DNA of 64,000 bases, taken from Campylobacteraceae bacterium (GTDB lineage: Bacteria > Campylobacterota > Campylobacteria > Campylobacterales > Sulfurovaceae). The DNA lies in the NCBI GenBank assembly GCA_027056485.1, contig JALUKQ010000031.1, positions 30,950-94,949 on the forward strand. Reading direction: 5' to 3'. Under the pieces are notes generated by a model. It did not search any database and was not told the origin of the DNA. It was given only the letters and a program-made list of their open reading frames with translations. Both the position numbers and the translations under genes were made by a program. Below, piece after piece: positions 53,906 to 62,653 of the stretch. Each line of letters opens with the position of its first letter. The stretch's first letter is position 1.

Positions 53906-55486
53906 ATGGCATTGACATTAACAGCAGAACAGAAATCTATAGAAAAAATTTTTAGTGGAACTGATAAATATATTATTCCTGCATATCAAAGGGCATATTC
54001 TTGGGACATTGAACAGTGTGGAGAACTTTTTGAAGATATTCAAGAAGCTTTTATGGCTTATATCAAGAATGAAAGTGAAGGATATTTTATTGGTAATATC
54101 GTTATTGCCAAAAGTAATGAAAATGAAAATACATTAGAAGTTATAGATGGGCAACAAAGACTTATAACTTTAACACTATTTATTAAAGTTTTATTAGAAT
54201 TAGATTCTGAAAATAGTGCATTAGAGGATGCAATATGGATAAAAGATAGAAGAAATAAAAGTAAAAAAGAACAACGTGTTCAAACTAGAGTTTTTGATGA
54301 TAAAGATTCTACTTTTTTAGCCAATGTGTTAACTAATGATTTGGAACAAATTTGTAAAGCTAAAGGTACAAATAATTTTATAAAAAATATTTGTTTTTTT
54401 CATAAACAATTAAAAAATACTATCCAAGAAAATAAAGATTTTGATATAGAAGAGTTTATAAATTTTTTACTTGACAATGTTACCTTACTTCCAATTGAAT
54501 CAACAGATACACATCAAGATAAAGCAAGAGATAAAGCATTGAAAATCTTTGAAACTATTAATAATAGAGGTAGACCTTTAACTGATAGTGATATATTTAA
54601 AGCGAATCTTTATTCCATGGCTTTAGAGGATGGAGAGCAGAGTAAATTTATTGATTTATGGAAAAAATTAGATTATGAGTGTGATAGTATTAATTTAGTA
54701 TTTAAGAGTAAAGGTCAAGATAAGGGAACTGATATTTTAAGAATTTTTAAAATCTATTCTTATATGATACGAGGTAAAGAAGGTATTAAAAGTTCAGAAA
54801 TGGGACTTCGAGACTTTTTTACTAAACAGAAATATTCTCCTTTTAAAAATAAATCTTATATTGAAATTATGAATGATTTATTTGATATATTAAAAGCTAT
54901 TCAAGTGTATGAAAAAATTATAATTAATACATCTGATAATAATCAACTTTCAAAATATTTTCAACTGATTGATATATATACAAATAATTATCCAAAAGAT
55001 TTATTAATTATTTTTTTAGTTCAACATAAAAATAAAGAAGATATATCAAAAATTTTTCTAGAAAGTTTAGTAAGGTATTGTTATTTTCAAGGTTCAACAA
55101 CACGAATAAAGTGGACTATTTATTCATGGACTATTGATGTAATAAACAATAAAGAGATTACATATTACCCGAAAGACTATACAGATAGAGATTATACTTT
55201 TGGAGGAAGACTATACAAAGGCTTTGGACTATTATCTACATATTTAAATGAAGACATAGAATCTATCTATCCTTATCATATAAAAAGACTAAGAGATGTT
55301 ACAAAATTCAAATATCCTGACTATTCTTATTATGATAAAATAGGTCATACTGTTGTTACCAATATGGATAATAAAATATTAGAAAAATTTGATTTTGAAA
55401 AATTTGATGAATTATTATATTTGGAAAGAATTAAAAAGATAGAAAAGAAATTAATAGAGTTTTTTAGGAATTCTAATGAAGATTAA
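53906..55486 (+). CDS. DUF262-domain protein with degenerate C-terminus (GmrS/ParB-like)
   Basis: The 526-residue product begins with a clear DUF262 domain: YIIPAYQRAYSWDIEQCGELFEDI and, near residue 81, VIDGQQRLITLTLFIKVLLE. In GmrSD-type modification-dependent restriction and in BrxU/SspE-like anti-phage enzymes this domain binds or hydrolyses nucleotide, controlling a C-terminal DUF1524 HNH nuclease. Here the C-terminal part (IYPYHIKRLRDVTKF; YYDKIGHTVVTNMDNK) has only an echo of the DUF1524 EHI-PQ and GN-LL motifs, so the nuclease is doubtful. A GRPLTDSDIFKANLYSMAL segment is as in family members. AAAGGAA precedes the ATG. It overlaps the ATPase gene by 11 bp. Codons are very AT-rich compared with hipB and hipA. 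Confidence 0.85.
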   Translation: MALTLTAEQKSIEKIFSGTDKYIIPAYQRAYSWDIEQCGELFEDIQEAFMAYIKNESEGYFIGNIVIAKSNENENTLEVIDGQQRLITLTLFIKVLLELDSENSALEDAIWIKDRRNKSKKEQRVQTRVFDDKDSTFLANVLTNDLEQICKAKGTNNFIKNICFFHKQLKNTIQENKDFDIEEFINFLLDNVTLLPIESTDTHQDKARDKALKIFETINNRGRPLTDSDIFKANLYSMALEDGEQSKFIDLWKKLDYECDSINLVFKSKGQDKGTDILRIFKIYSYMIRGKEGIKSSEMGLRDFFTKQKYSPFKNKSYIEIMNDLFDILKAIQVYEKIIINTSDNNQLSKYFQLIDIYTNNYPKDLLIIFLVQHKNKEDISKIFLESLVRYCYFQGSTTRIKWTIYSWTIDVINNKEITYYPKDYTDRDYTFGGRLYKGFGLLSTYLNEDIESIYPYHIKRLRDVTKFKYPDYSYYDKIGHTVVTNMDNKILEKFDFEKFDELLYLERIKKIEKKLIEFFRNSNED

Positions 55487-56996
55487 TAAAATTGAATTAG
55501 AGAATTTTAAATTTCACCAAGCTTTAGATTTTGAGATAGTTAATGAGAACTGTTTAATTTATGGAGAGAATGGGGTAGGTAAAAGTTCAATTTATTGGGC
55601 TTTATTCTCTGTATTTAAAAAGGAGTTAATAGATATTAATGAATTCAAAAATCGTAATATGGATGAAGCTGATGAAGTTAATGTGAACTTAACATTAGAT
55701 ACTGGAAATATTTATACGTTAAATGATGAATCTCCATTTGTAAATAATAATCAAGAAAATATATTTTTTACACATCAAGATATGTTAGAAGAATTTTTAT
55801 TATATTCAGAAAATTTTTATCAAATTCTTGATGATAAAATGAAAATATTTTTTAAAAATATAAATTCTTTTTCTTCTTCTATACATCAGTTTAATACTGA
55901 TACAAATGAAACTAATCATGAAGAACAAACACCATTACGAAAAGCTGTGACTTATAGATATGAATTGTTTCTAAATAAGCTTCTAATAAGAGTTAATGAT
56001 ATTATTAATCATCATTTCCAAGAAAATTTTACAATAAGTTTTGAATATGATTGGGGTAGACTAGATTTATCAAGAGGAATATATAAATATATACCTCCAC
56101 AAATAAACTTACTTATTGAAAATGAATCTAAATTGAAATTACAATTTAATGAAGCTAAATTAAAATTGGTTTCTATAGCTATATTTTTTGCATTAATTAA
56201 ATTAGAGGAACATATCGTTGAAGATAACTCTTTTAAATTGTTAGTTTTAGATGATTTTTTAACAAGTCTTGATATGGCAAATAGAAAACTGATTGTTCAA
56301 TATATCTTAGATAATTTTGGAGAGTATCAGAAAATTATTTTGACTCATAATATTCAGTTTTATAATTTGATTATTAAGTTTCTAAAGATGAAAGATAAAA
56401 ATAATTGGGATATTAAAAATATTTTTATCAATGATTTTCAGAATAATGAAATAGCTAAAATTATAGATAAGGATACAAATTATTTAGAAGATGCAAAAAA
56501 GTATTTAAAAGAACCTTACTATAACCTTGAGGTAAGTGGAAATTTTATAAGAAAAGGGTTTGAACAAATTATAACTCAATATGAGCAGTTATTAGAACTT
56601 GGAGGAGTAGAAAAATTAGATGAGATTATTAAAGCATTAAAAAGACTAGATGCTATTTTTATTGATGCTCCAAGTAAAATTTTATCTGAAACTATTCCCG
56701 AACAGATACAAAAAATTAATATTATTTTTAATAACAACAATCAACCTGATAATCAAAAAATAAGACAACTTAAAGATGAAATAGGAAAGATTACACACTA
56801 TATTGATGATAAAAAAAGAAATTATAATACTACTTATCTAAAAGAGACTATACATAAAACAGAATTCTATAAAAATATTTTAATGAACTATTCATCACAT
56901 GATGATAGGGAGAAAGAATTGTATCGAAAAGAATTTATTCAAAGTATTGAAATTTTAAAAAAACTTAAAAAAATATTAAATGATTTGAAATCATAG
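55476..56996 (+). CDS. RecF/SMC-like AAA ATPase, partner of the DUF262 protein
   Basis: The 506-residue product has an ABC-type ATPase head: N-terminal NKIELENFKFHQALDFEI and Walker A YGENGVGKSSIYWAL (Lys about 36), a middle without long coiled coil, a signature-like NEAKLKLVSIAIFFALI, Walker B LLVLDDFLTSLD (Asp about 259) and the H-switch ILTHNIQFYNL. A helical C-terminal region of about 200 residues follows (KGFEQIITQYEQLLELGG). It resembles RecF-like ATPases in anti-phage systems (for example PtuA-type), but I recognise no exact family. Its start lies inside the DUF262 gene (11-bp overlap), so equal production is likely, and hipA follows 6 bp after its stop. It is strongly AT-rich. Confidence 0.85.
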   Translation: MKINKIELENFKFHQALDFEIVNENCLIYGENGVGKSSIYWALFSVFKKELIDINEFKNRNMDEADEVNVNLTLDTGNIYTLNDESPFVNNNQENIFFTHQDMLEEFLLYSENFYQILDDKMKIFFKNINSFSSSIHQFNTDTNETNHEEQTPLRKAVTYRYELFLNKLLIRVNDIINHHFQENFTISFEYDWGRLDLSRGIYKYIPPQINLLIENESKLKLQFNEAKLKLVSIAIFFALIKLEEHIVEDNSFKLLVLDDFLTSLDMANRKLIVQYILDNFGEYQKIILTHNIQFYNLIIKFLKMKDKNNWDIKNIFINDFQNNEIAKIIDKDTNYLEDAKKYLKEPYYNLEVSGNFIRKGFEQIITQYEQLLELGGVEKLDEIIKALKRLDAIFIDAPSKILSETIPEQIQKINIIFNNNNQPDNQKIRQLKDEIGKITHYIDDKKRNYNTTYLKETIHKTEFYKNILMNYSSHDDREKELYRKEFIQSIEILKKLKKILNDLKS

Positions 56997-57002
56997 TAAT
57001 TC

Positions 57003-58226
57003 ATGTATAAAAATATTCAAACTTTAAGTATTTATTTTACCCAACAAAAAACCCAAAAAGTAGGAACCCTAGCCGAAAAAGACAAAAAAATCTACTTCGA
57101 GTACGACAAAGATTTCCTAAAAACAGGCATAGAACTCTCACCCTATAAACTGCCACTAAAAGCAGGGCTGTTTCGTTGTGATGATGATACTTTTGAGGGG
57201 CTTTGGGGGTTGTTTGCTGACTCTTTGCCTGATGGTTGGGGGCGATTGTTGATGGACAGATACCTCCTTAGGCTTGGGGTGAATCCTCGTGCTTTATCTC
57301 CTTTGGATAGGTTGGCTTATGTCGGAAGTCATGCTATGGGGGCTTTGAGTTATGAGCCTGAACATGCTGTAGAGAGTGAAATTGAGAGCATTGTACTTGA
57401 TGATTTGGCTAAGAGTTCACAAGAGATACTAGAGGGAAGCAGTGAGAAACTACTTGATGAACTGTTGAGTCTAAATGGTTCGTCGGCAGGGGCTAGACCA
57501 AAGGTGTTGGTTCAGATAAGTGATGATTTGAAACAGATAGTGCATGGTAGAACTGCTTTACAAAAAGGCTTTAGCCATTGGATGGTGAAGTTTGCTTCAA
57601 GCATGGACTCCAAAGAGATAGGGGCGATAGAGTATGCCTACAGTCTTATGGCAAGAGAAGCAGGACTCGACATGCCTAAAACGGCTCTGCTAGAGGGGAA
57701 ATATGGGCGATATTTTGCTGTGAAACGTTTTGATAGAGTAGGAGACAAACGCGTACACATGCATTCAGTCGCAGGATTGACGCATAGTGACTTTAGGTTT
57801 CCTACTTTAGACTATGACGACTTGTTACGCTTGAGTCTTCATCTGACCAAAGATGTCAAAGAGCTAGAGAAAGTGTTTCGATTGGCTTGTTTTAACCTCT
57901 TTAGCCATAACCGTGATGACCATGCTAAAAACTTCTCATTTGTCATGGACGAAAAAGGCATTTGGCGTTTTTCACCTGTGTATGATGTTACTTTCTCTTA
58001 TGGACCAGGAGGCGAACATAGTACGATGTATATGGGCGAGGGGAAAAATCCTACTAAAGAACATCTTTTAGAATTGGGTAAAAAACATGGATTAAAAAAG
58101 GCTCAACAGACTATAGAAAGTGTAAAAGCCTCTGTAAAGCGTTGGCGTAGTTTTGCTAAAGAGGCAGGGGTTAGCAGTAGAGAGATAGATGTTATAGGTA
58201 AGGCTTTGAAAAATCTTATGTTATAA
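57003..58226 (+). CDS. HipA-family Ser/Thr kinase toxin
   Basis: HipA kinases phosphorylate a translation target (GltX in E. coli) and cause growth arrest. The 407-residue product is full length: N-terminal couple_hipA-like domain (SIYFTQQKTQKVGTLAEKDK), GLWGLFADSLPDGWGRLLMDR, the loop SSAGARPKVLV, the ATP-binding Lys in HWMVKFAS, the catalytic NRDDHAKNFSF (Asp about 305) and the metal-binding FSPVYDVTFS. All key residues are present, so it should be active. It starts 6 bp after the ATPase gene and not next to its likely antitoxin at 53578. It is followed 28 bp later by a Fic protein gene. Confidence 0.92.
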   Translation: MYKNIQTLSIYFTQQKTQKVGTLAEKDKKIYFEYDKDFLKTGIELSPYKLPLKAGLFRCDDDTFEGLWGLFADSLPDGWGRLLMDRYLLRLGVNPRALSPLDRLAYVGSHAMGALSYEPEHAVESEIESIVLDDLAKSSQEILEGSSEKLLDELLSLNGSSAGARPKVLVQISDDLKQIVHGRTALQKGFSHWMVKFASSMDSKEIGAIEYAYSLMAREAGLDMPKTALLEGKYGRYFAVKRFDRVGDKRVHMHSVAGLTHSDFRFPTLDYDDLLRLSLHLTKDVKELEKVFRLACFNLFSHNRDDHAKNFSFVMDEKGIWRFSPVYDVTFSYGPGGEHSTMYMGEGKNPTKEHLLELGKKHGLKKAQQTIESVKASVKRWRSFAKEAGVSSREIDVIGKALKNLML

Positions 58227-58254
58227 TTTAAGTGATGAGTAAAAAGGCTTGATA

Positions 58255-58860
58255 ATGATACTAAAAAACAGACTTGGAATAAAAAGCGAGATAGAGTTAG
58301 CCAAAGAGGAAGAGCGAATAAGTAAACTAAAGGCTAAAAAACTTTTTGAAAGTGGTAGTTTAAACCGTTTAGAAGCTGGAACATTTGAGAGTTTGGTAGT
58401 TATTCATAAAGAGCTTTTTGAAGAGATTTACGACTTCGCAGGGAAAATTAGAACGGTCAATATCTCAAAAGGAAACTTTAGATTTGCTCCTATTACTTAC
58501 TTAGACGATGCTATTAAAAACATAGAAAAAATGCCTCAAGCAAATTTTGATGAGGTTATAGAGAAGTATGTTGAGATGAATGTTGCTCACCCTTTTAGAG
58601 AAGGTAATGGCAGAAGTATGAGAATATGGCTAGATGTCATGCTAAAAAAAGAGCTAGAAAAAGTTGTAGATTGGGAGAGTATTGAGCGTGATGATTTTTT
58701 ACTGGCAATGGAACGAAGCCCAATTAAAGACACTGAGATAAAACACTTGCTTAAAAAAGCACTAAGTGATGAGATAGACAATGCAAGTTTGTTTATGAAA
58801 GGAATTGATGCCAGTTATTACTATGAAGGGTATACGCTTTATAAAACAGAGGAGTTGTAA
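58255..58860 (+). CDS. Fic-domain AMP-transferase, class III (C-terminal inhibitory motif)
   Basis: The start is ATG 58255 (MILKNRLGIKSE), with AAAGG 8 bases upstream; the track's TTG 58249 is less likely. The 201-residue single-domain protein has the Fic core HPFREGNGRSMRIW (His about 112), the flap NISKGNFRFAP and, at the C-terminus, SYYYEG (Ser about 187, Glu about 191), which matches the [S/T]xxxE[G/N] inhibitory motif. A C-terminal position makes it class III, like the Neisseria protein, whose activity is held back by self-inhibition and oligomer state. No separate antitoxin is therefore needed. It lies between hipA and folK (2 bp gap), all on one strand. Confidence 0.92.
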   Translation: MILKNRLGIKSEIELAKEEERISKLKAKKLFESGSLNRLEAGTFESLVVIHKELFEEIYDFAGKIRTVNISKGNFRFAPITYLDDAIKNIEKMPQANFDEVIEKYVEMNVAHPFREGNGRSMRIWLDVMLKKELEKVVDWESIERDDFLLAMERSPIKDTEIKHLLKKALSDEIDNASLFMKGIDASYYYEGYTLYKTEEL

Positions 58861-58862
58861 GA

Positions 58863-59381
58863 ATGATGTTTAATTTTAGAGGGAAAAAGGAAATATTAAA
58901 AAAACTAGATAAAAACAACACGCTAATCTATCAAAAAAACTATCCTTACCTATCAAAAAATAAATCAACAAAACCCTACCAAGCGATGCTTGGAATAGGT
59001 GGTAATATTGGGGATGTACGAAGACGCTTTAACCATCTCTTTTTTTACTTAAAACGGTCTTCCTTTGTTGATATAGTTGAGACTTCTCCTATTTTAAAAA
59101 ATCCACCTTTTGGCTATTTGGAACAAGATTATTTTCATAATTCATTAATAATTGTGAAAACTTGTTTACGTCCTAAAGCACTTTTACGCTATATTTTGAG
59201 AGTTGAAAAAAGATTTGGCAGAAAACGCTCTTTTGCTGATGCACCACGTACTTTAGATATTGATATGATATTTTATGAACAAGAGGTGATAGAGAGTGAA
59301 GTTTTAACCGTACCTCATCCACATTGGAATAAAAGAGAGTCTGTACTTATTCCTTTAAGCCATATGCAAATAAAAATGTAA
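58863..59381 (+). CDS. folK: 2-amino-4-hydroxy-6-hydroxymethyldihydropteridine pyrophosphokinase
   Basis: FolK transfers pyrophosphate to the pterin in folate synthesis. The 172-residue product has a non-family N-terminal stretch of about 40 residues, then MLGIGGNIGDVRRRFNHLF, FHNSLIIVKTCLRPKALL and the signature RFGRKRSFADAPRTLDIDMIFY with the metal-binding Asp pair, ending VPHPHWNKRESVLIPL. ATG 58863 and ATG 58866 are both possible. The gene lies 2 bp after the class III fic gene, so the accessory unit probably reads into it. In relatives it follows the M24 peptidase directly. Confidence 0.95.
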   Translation: MMFNFRGKKEILKKLDKNNTLIYQKNYPYLSKNKSTKPYQAMLGIGGNIGDVRRRFNHLFFYLKRSSFVDIVETSPILKNPPFGYLEQDYFHNSLIIVKTCLRPKALLRYILRVEKRFGRKRSFADAPRTLDIDMIFYEQEVIESEVLTVPHPHWNKRESVLIPLSHMQIKM

Positions 59382-59390
59382 GAGTAGTTA

Positions 59391-60260
59391 ATGAAAAATA
59401 AAGATAAACCTGTAACTGTTGAAGAGATTCAAGTATTACGTAATGAAATCTTATTGATGCATGAGTCATTGGCTAAAGATGTTATTAGTCATGCTCCTTT
59501 GGTTAAAAAAGTTGTAGATATTTTTGTTGATAAAGGTTTAGATAGAAAGTGGGTTGAAAAACTTTTGGCACCTTTAGTTGGTTCTAGTTTTGAAGAAGAT
59601 GAGGTGATGCTAGTTGCCTACTTACTTGAAGAGTTGGATTCTTTGTTAACAGTTAACGAAGAGGCTAAAAAGTTAGATAAAAGAGTTCATATAATAGTTG
59701 GTGGAACAGGGATTGGTAAAACTTCACTGGTTGGTAAACTTGGAGCTAGGTATGCTTATCTATTAGATAAAGCTTACAAGGTTGCCTTTTTTAATTTTGA
59801 CCATCATAAGGTAGGAGCCATAGAGCAGTTGGAACACTATGCCGATGCGATGGATATACCTATTATTTCATTAGAAGATTTTGTTGATAATGAGTATGAT
59901 ATTATCTTGGTAGATACAGCAGGAAGTACAGGTGATAACCTTGATGAGTTGGACTCATTAATGAAGATTATTAGTGATAGTACGCTTTATAACATAGAAC
60001 TATCTTTGGTACTTTCTGCTACCTCTAGAGTTAAAGATTTAAATAGAATTTATAATATATATAAAGCTTTAGAGATTAATAGCTTTATATTTACTAAACT
60101 GGATGAGACTTATGATATTTCAGATATGATAACCTTTTTAATAGAAAATGAAAAACCAGTAACCTACCTTTCAATAGGTCAGGAGATACCAGAAGATTTA
60201 ATAGTAGCAACAAAAGAGTATCTGTTAAATAAGTTTATGAATGAGGAAGATAGTGAATAA
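59391..60260 (+). CDS. FlhF-type SRP-family GTPase
   Basis: The 289-residue product has an SRP54/FtsY-like GTPase: G1 [15 protein letters not shown] (about residue 105), G3 [12 protein letters not shown]4 TKLDET and the closing [11 protein letters not shown]. It follows folK, exactly where Helicobacter and Campylobacter have flhF, which places the flagellum at the pole. It is short (FlhF is usually 380-480 residues), with a reduced N-terminal domain of about 95 residues. No flhG, fliA or other flagellar gene follows; mnmA does. The gene may be a remnant with a new role in a non-motile lineage, or a true FlhF with flagellar genes elsewhere. Confidence 0.8.
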   Translation: MKNKDKPVTVEEIQVLRNEILLMHESLAKDVISHAPLVKKVVDIFVDKGLDRKWVEKLLAPLVGSSFEEDEVMLVAYLLEELDSLLTVNEEAKKLDKRVHIIVGGTGIGKTSLVGKLGARYAYLLDKAYKVAFFNFDHHKVGAIEQLEHYADAMDIPIISLEDFVDNEYDIILVDTAGSTGDNLDELDSLMKIISDSTLYNIELSLVLSATSRVKDLNRIYNIYKALEINSFIFTKLDETYDISDMITFLIENEKPVTYLSIGQEIPEDLIVATKEYLLNKFMNEEDSE

Positions 60261-61281
60261 TATAAATAAAAAAGTTTTAGTAGGTATGAGTGGTGGTGTT
60301 GATTCGACCATTACAGCTCTGCTTTTACAAAAAGAGGGTTATGAAGTTACAGGTGTCTATATGAAACTTCATGAAAAAGAGGGCTACCATGAAGAGAACT
60401 ATACTAAAGTACAAAGAGTAGCGAAGTACTTAGGAATAGATGTTCATTTTCATGATTTATCTGCTGAATTTAAAGAAGAGGTTTATGACTATTTTGTTGA
60501 AACCTATAAAGAGGGATTGACTCCAAATCCTTGTGTCATGTGTAATCGAACCATTAAGTTTGGGAAAATGGTAGAGTTTGCAGACTCTTTAGGTATAGAA
60601 AAAGTAGCAACAGGTCACTACCTTAACTGTGATGGAGAGTTTTTCTATACAGCAAAGGATGACTCTAAAGACCAGAGTTATTTTGTAGCACAGGTACGTA
60701 AAGAGATACTGCCTAGACTGATATTCCCTTTAGGCTCATGGGTGAAAGATGACGTAAAAGCCTATGCTAGTAACATAGAACCTCTGAAAGATTTTGCAAC
60801 GCAAAAAGAGAGTTCTGAAATATGTTTTGTAGAGAATGACTATACTGAAATATTAGACAGACATATGGAGATTGATTTGGCTGGAGATACTGTAAATACA
60901 AAAGGTGAAGTGGTAGGAACACACAAAGGTTACATGCACTATACCATAGGTAAACGACGAGGCTTCACGGTTGATGGAGCCCATGATCCTCATTTTGTTC
61001 TCTCTATTAATCCTGATAAAAATGAGATAGTAGTAGGGAAAAAAGAGGAGCTTGAAGAGAATAGTTTTGGTATAAAAAAGATTAATCTCTTTAAAGATTT
61101 AGATGCGAGTAATCTAAGTGTAAAAGTTCGATATAGAACCAGAGCCATTCCATGTCAAGTAACTCTAGATGGTGAGTTGGGAACTGTTGTACTTGAAGAA
61201 CCAGTTTTTGGCTTGGCGTATGGACAAGTAGCTGTATTTTATGAAGATAACAAAGTGGTTGGTTCAGGAATTATCTTTTAA
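60253..61281 (+). CDS. mnmA: tRNA-specific 2-thiouridylase MnmA
   Basis: MnmA installs the 2-thio group at U34 of Lys, Glu and Gln tRNAs. The likely start is GTG 60253 ([11 protein letters not shown]), which has GAGGAA at 5 bases; the track's ATG 60241, lying inside the preceding gene, is an alternative. The 342-residue product has the PP-loop [10 protein letters not shown], the catalytic Cys pair ([23 protein letters not shown]), [10 protein letters not shown] and the C-terminal GKRRGFTV beta-barrel region. Translation overlaps the FlhF-type gene by 8 bp. Confidence 0.95.
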   Translation: MNNINKKVLVGMSGGVDSTITALLLQKEGYEVTGVYMKLHEKEGYHEENYTKVQRVAKYLGIDVHFHDLSAEFKEEVYDYFVETYKEGLTPNPCVMCNRTIKFGKMVEFADSLGIEKVATGHYLNCDGEFFYTAKDDSKDQSYFVAQVRKEILPRLIFPLGSWVKDDVKAYASNIEPLKDFATQKESSEICFVENDYTEILDRHMEIDLAGDTVNTKGEVVGTHKGYMHYTIGKRRGFTVDGAHDPHFVLSINPDKNEIVVGKKEELEENSFGIKKINLFKDLDASNLSVKVRYRTRAIPCQVTLDGELGTVVLEEPVFGLAYGQVAVFYEDNKVVGSGIIF

Positions 61282-61284
61282 CTC

Positions 61285-62460
61285 CTACTTTTCTGATAAA
61301 TAGAGTAAACTCTTTTCTTGGTCAATTTTAAATTTGAATTTTTGAAAAAAGTTCATACCTAGTAGTCCATCAGCCTTCTCTTGGATAAAAGGTGAGGTAG
61401 TTACTTTAAAATCTTCAAGTTCTATACTACCCACTATAAAGCTATGAGCCATTTTTAGTTGAGCTGAAACTTCTCCTCCTGCTGTGTTTAAGATGACATT
61501 ATCATTTATGAGGGTAAGGGAGGAGGGGACTTTTTCTTCATCAAGTAGTGTGAGTGATGCTCCAGTATCTAAAAGAAGTGATAGAGGTGTGTTGTCAACA
61601 GTTACCTCAATGGTAAAATGGGAACCTATTTTTTTAAGTGGAAGTTTGTATGTATACTCCTCTTTATTGGTCTCATTTTTATCTATTTTGTTTAAAAGCT
61701 CTTTTGCTTGCTCTGCATACTCTTCATCAAATTCAATCTCTTTTAGTAAAATGGTAGCAGTGTTAAATGATTGCATAAAGATATGATGTTTTGCAAGTGC
61801 TAAGATGAAAAATGAACTTTTTGTACCTCGTTGTATCTCTGCTTCTAAAAACTTTTGTATCTCTTCATAACTTTTTAACTCTCTAAGTGAATCAATATAA
61901 AGTCTAGACGTATCTATCAAAGCATTGTATACTACTTCATTATCTATTTTAGTATTATGCTCAATAAGCTCATTGAGTATTTTTATAGATTCTATATACT
62001 CTTTACGCTCTTTATATATGTCAGATAAAAAGAGTTGGCTCTCTCCATTTTCTGGATCTATTTCAATATATTCAAGAAGTTCTCTTATAGTTTTTTCTTG
62101 ATTAGTTATACTCTCTTTTTCAAAATATTCTTTTAGTGTCGAACGATAGAAAAGAATACGCTCATCACCACCTTGTTGGTAGAGTACCATAGCATCTGAA
62201 AAAAGCCCATTATGTAAAAGACTATAAAAAGATGTTTTAATAAGTTTATGATTTTTTTCACTAGGTTTCTTTTTATCTTCTTTTTTTACTTTTGGAGAAG
62301 TTAAAGTTGTAATGTTTGATTCATTTGTATCTAAAATAAATGCTTGAGATATATTAATATCAGTTCGTAAAATTTTTGGTGTGTTTAAAGCTAAAAAGAA
62401 GGAGTGAAAGTTCCACCCTATAAGAATACCTGTGAAGAGTGCTAAGATTATATTAAACAT
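61285..62460 (-). CDS. Membrane-anchored retropepsin-like aspartic protease with helical repeats
   Basis: The 391-residue product has one N-terminal transmembrane helix (NIILALFTGILIGWNFHSFFLAL), a region of TPR-like helix pairs (about 75-255; GESQLFLSDIYKERKEYIESIKIL) and a C-terminal retroviral-type protease domain with the catalytic DTGAS (LLLDTGASLTLLDEEKV), the strand ADGLLGMNFFQKF and a final KSLLYLSEK. Retropepsin-like proteins of this kind work as dimers, and the few studied bacterial ones are periplasmic. Substrate unknown. It is convergent with mnmA, only 3 bp between stops. No Shine-Dalgarno stronger than AGGAAA is seen. Confidence 0.85.
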   Translation of the reverse strand: MFNIILALFTGILIGWNFHSFFLALNTPKILRTDINISQAFILDTNESNITTLTSPKVKKEDKKKPSEKNHKLIKTSFYSLLHNGLFSDAMVLYQQGGDERILFYRSTLKEYFEKESITNQEKTIRELLEYIEIDPENGESQLFLSDIYKERKEYIESIKILNELIEHNTKIDNEVVYNALIDTSRLYIDSLRELKSYEEIQKFLEAEIQRGTKSSFFILALAKHHIFMQSFNTATILLKEIEFDEEYAEQAKELLNKIDKNETNKEEYTYKLPLKKIGSHFTIEVTVDNTPLSLLLDTGASLTLLDEEKVPSSLTLINDNVILNTAGGEVSAQLKMAHSFIVGSIELEDFKVTTSPFIQEKADGLLGMNFFQKFKFKIDQEKSLLYLSEK

Positions 62461-62653
62461 TTCCTATCCTTATCTTTGTTTATTAATATTATATGCTGTT
62501 TACTTGATTTTATCTAAAAAATCTTATAAATAGTCCAATATTTATATTTATCTTAATTAAAATTATTAATTAAGAATTTCTCTTAATTTATCTCATCACA
62601 TTGTTATGAAAAAATGGGTAAAATTCGGCAGAAAATAACAACAAGGTAGACAC

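Noticed and set aside
53906-56996. A complete GmrSD-type restriction system
   Set aside because: The DUF262 protein lacks a clear DUF1524 HNH nuclease and the partner is an ATPase, not GmrD, so I do not use that name.
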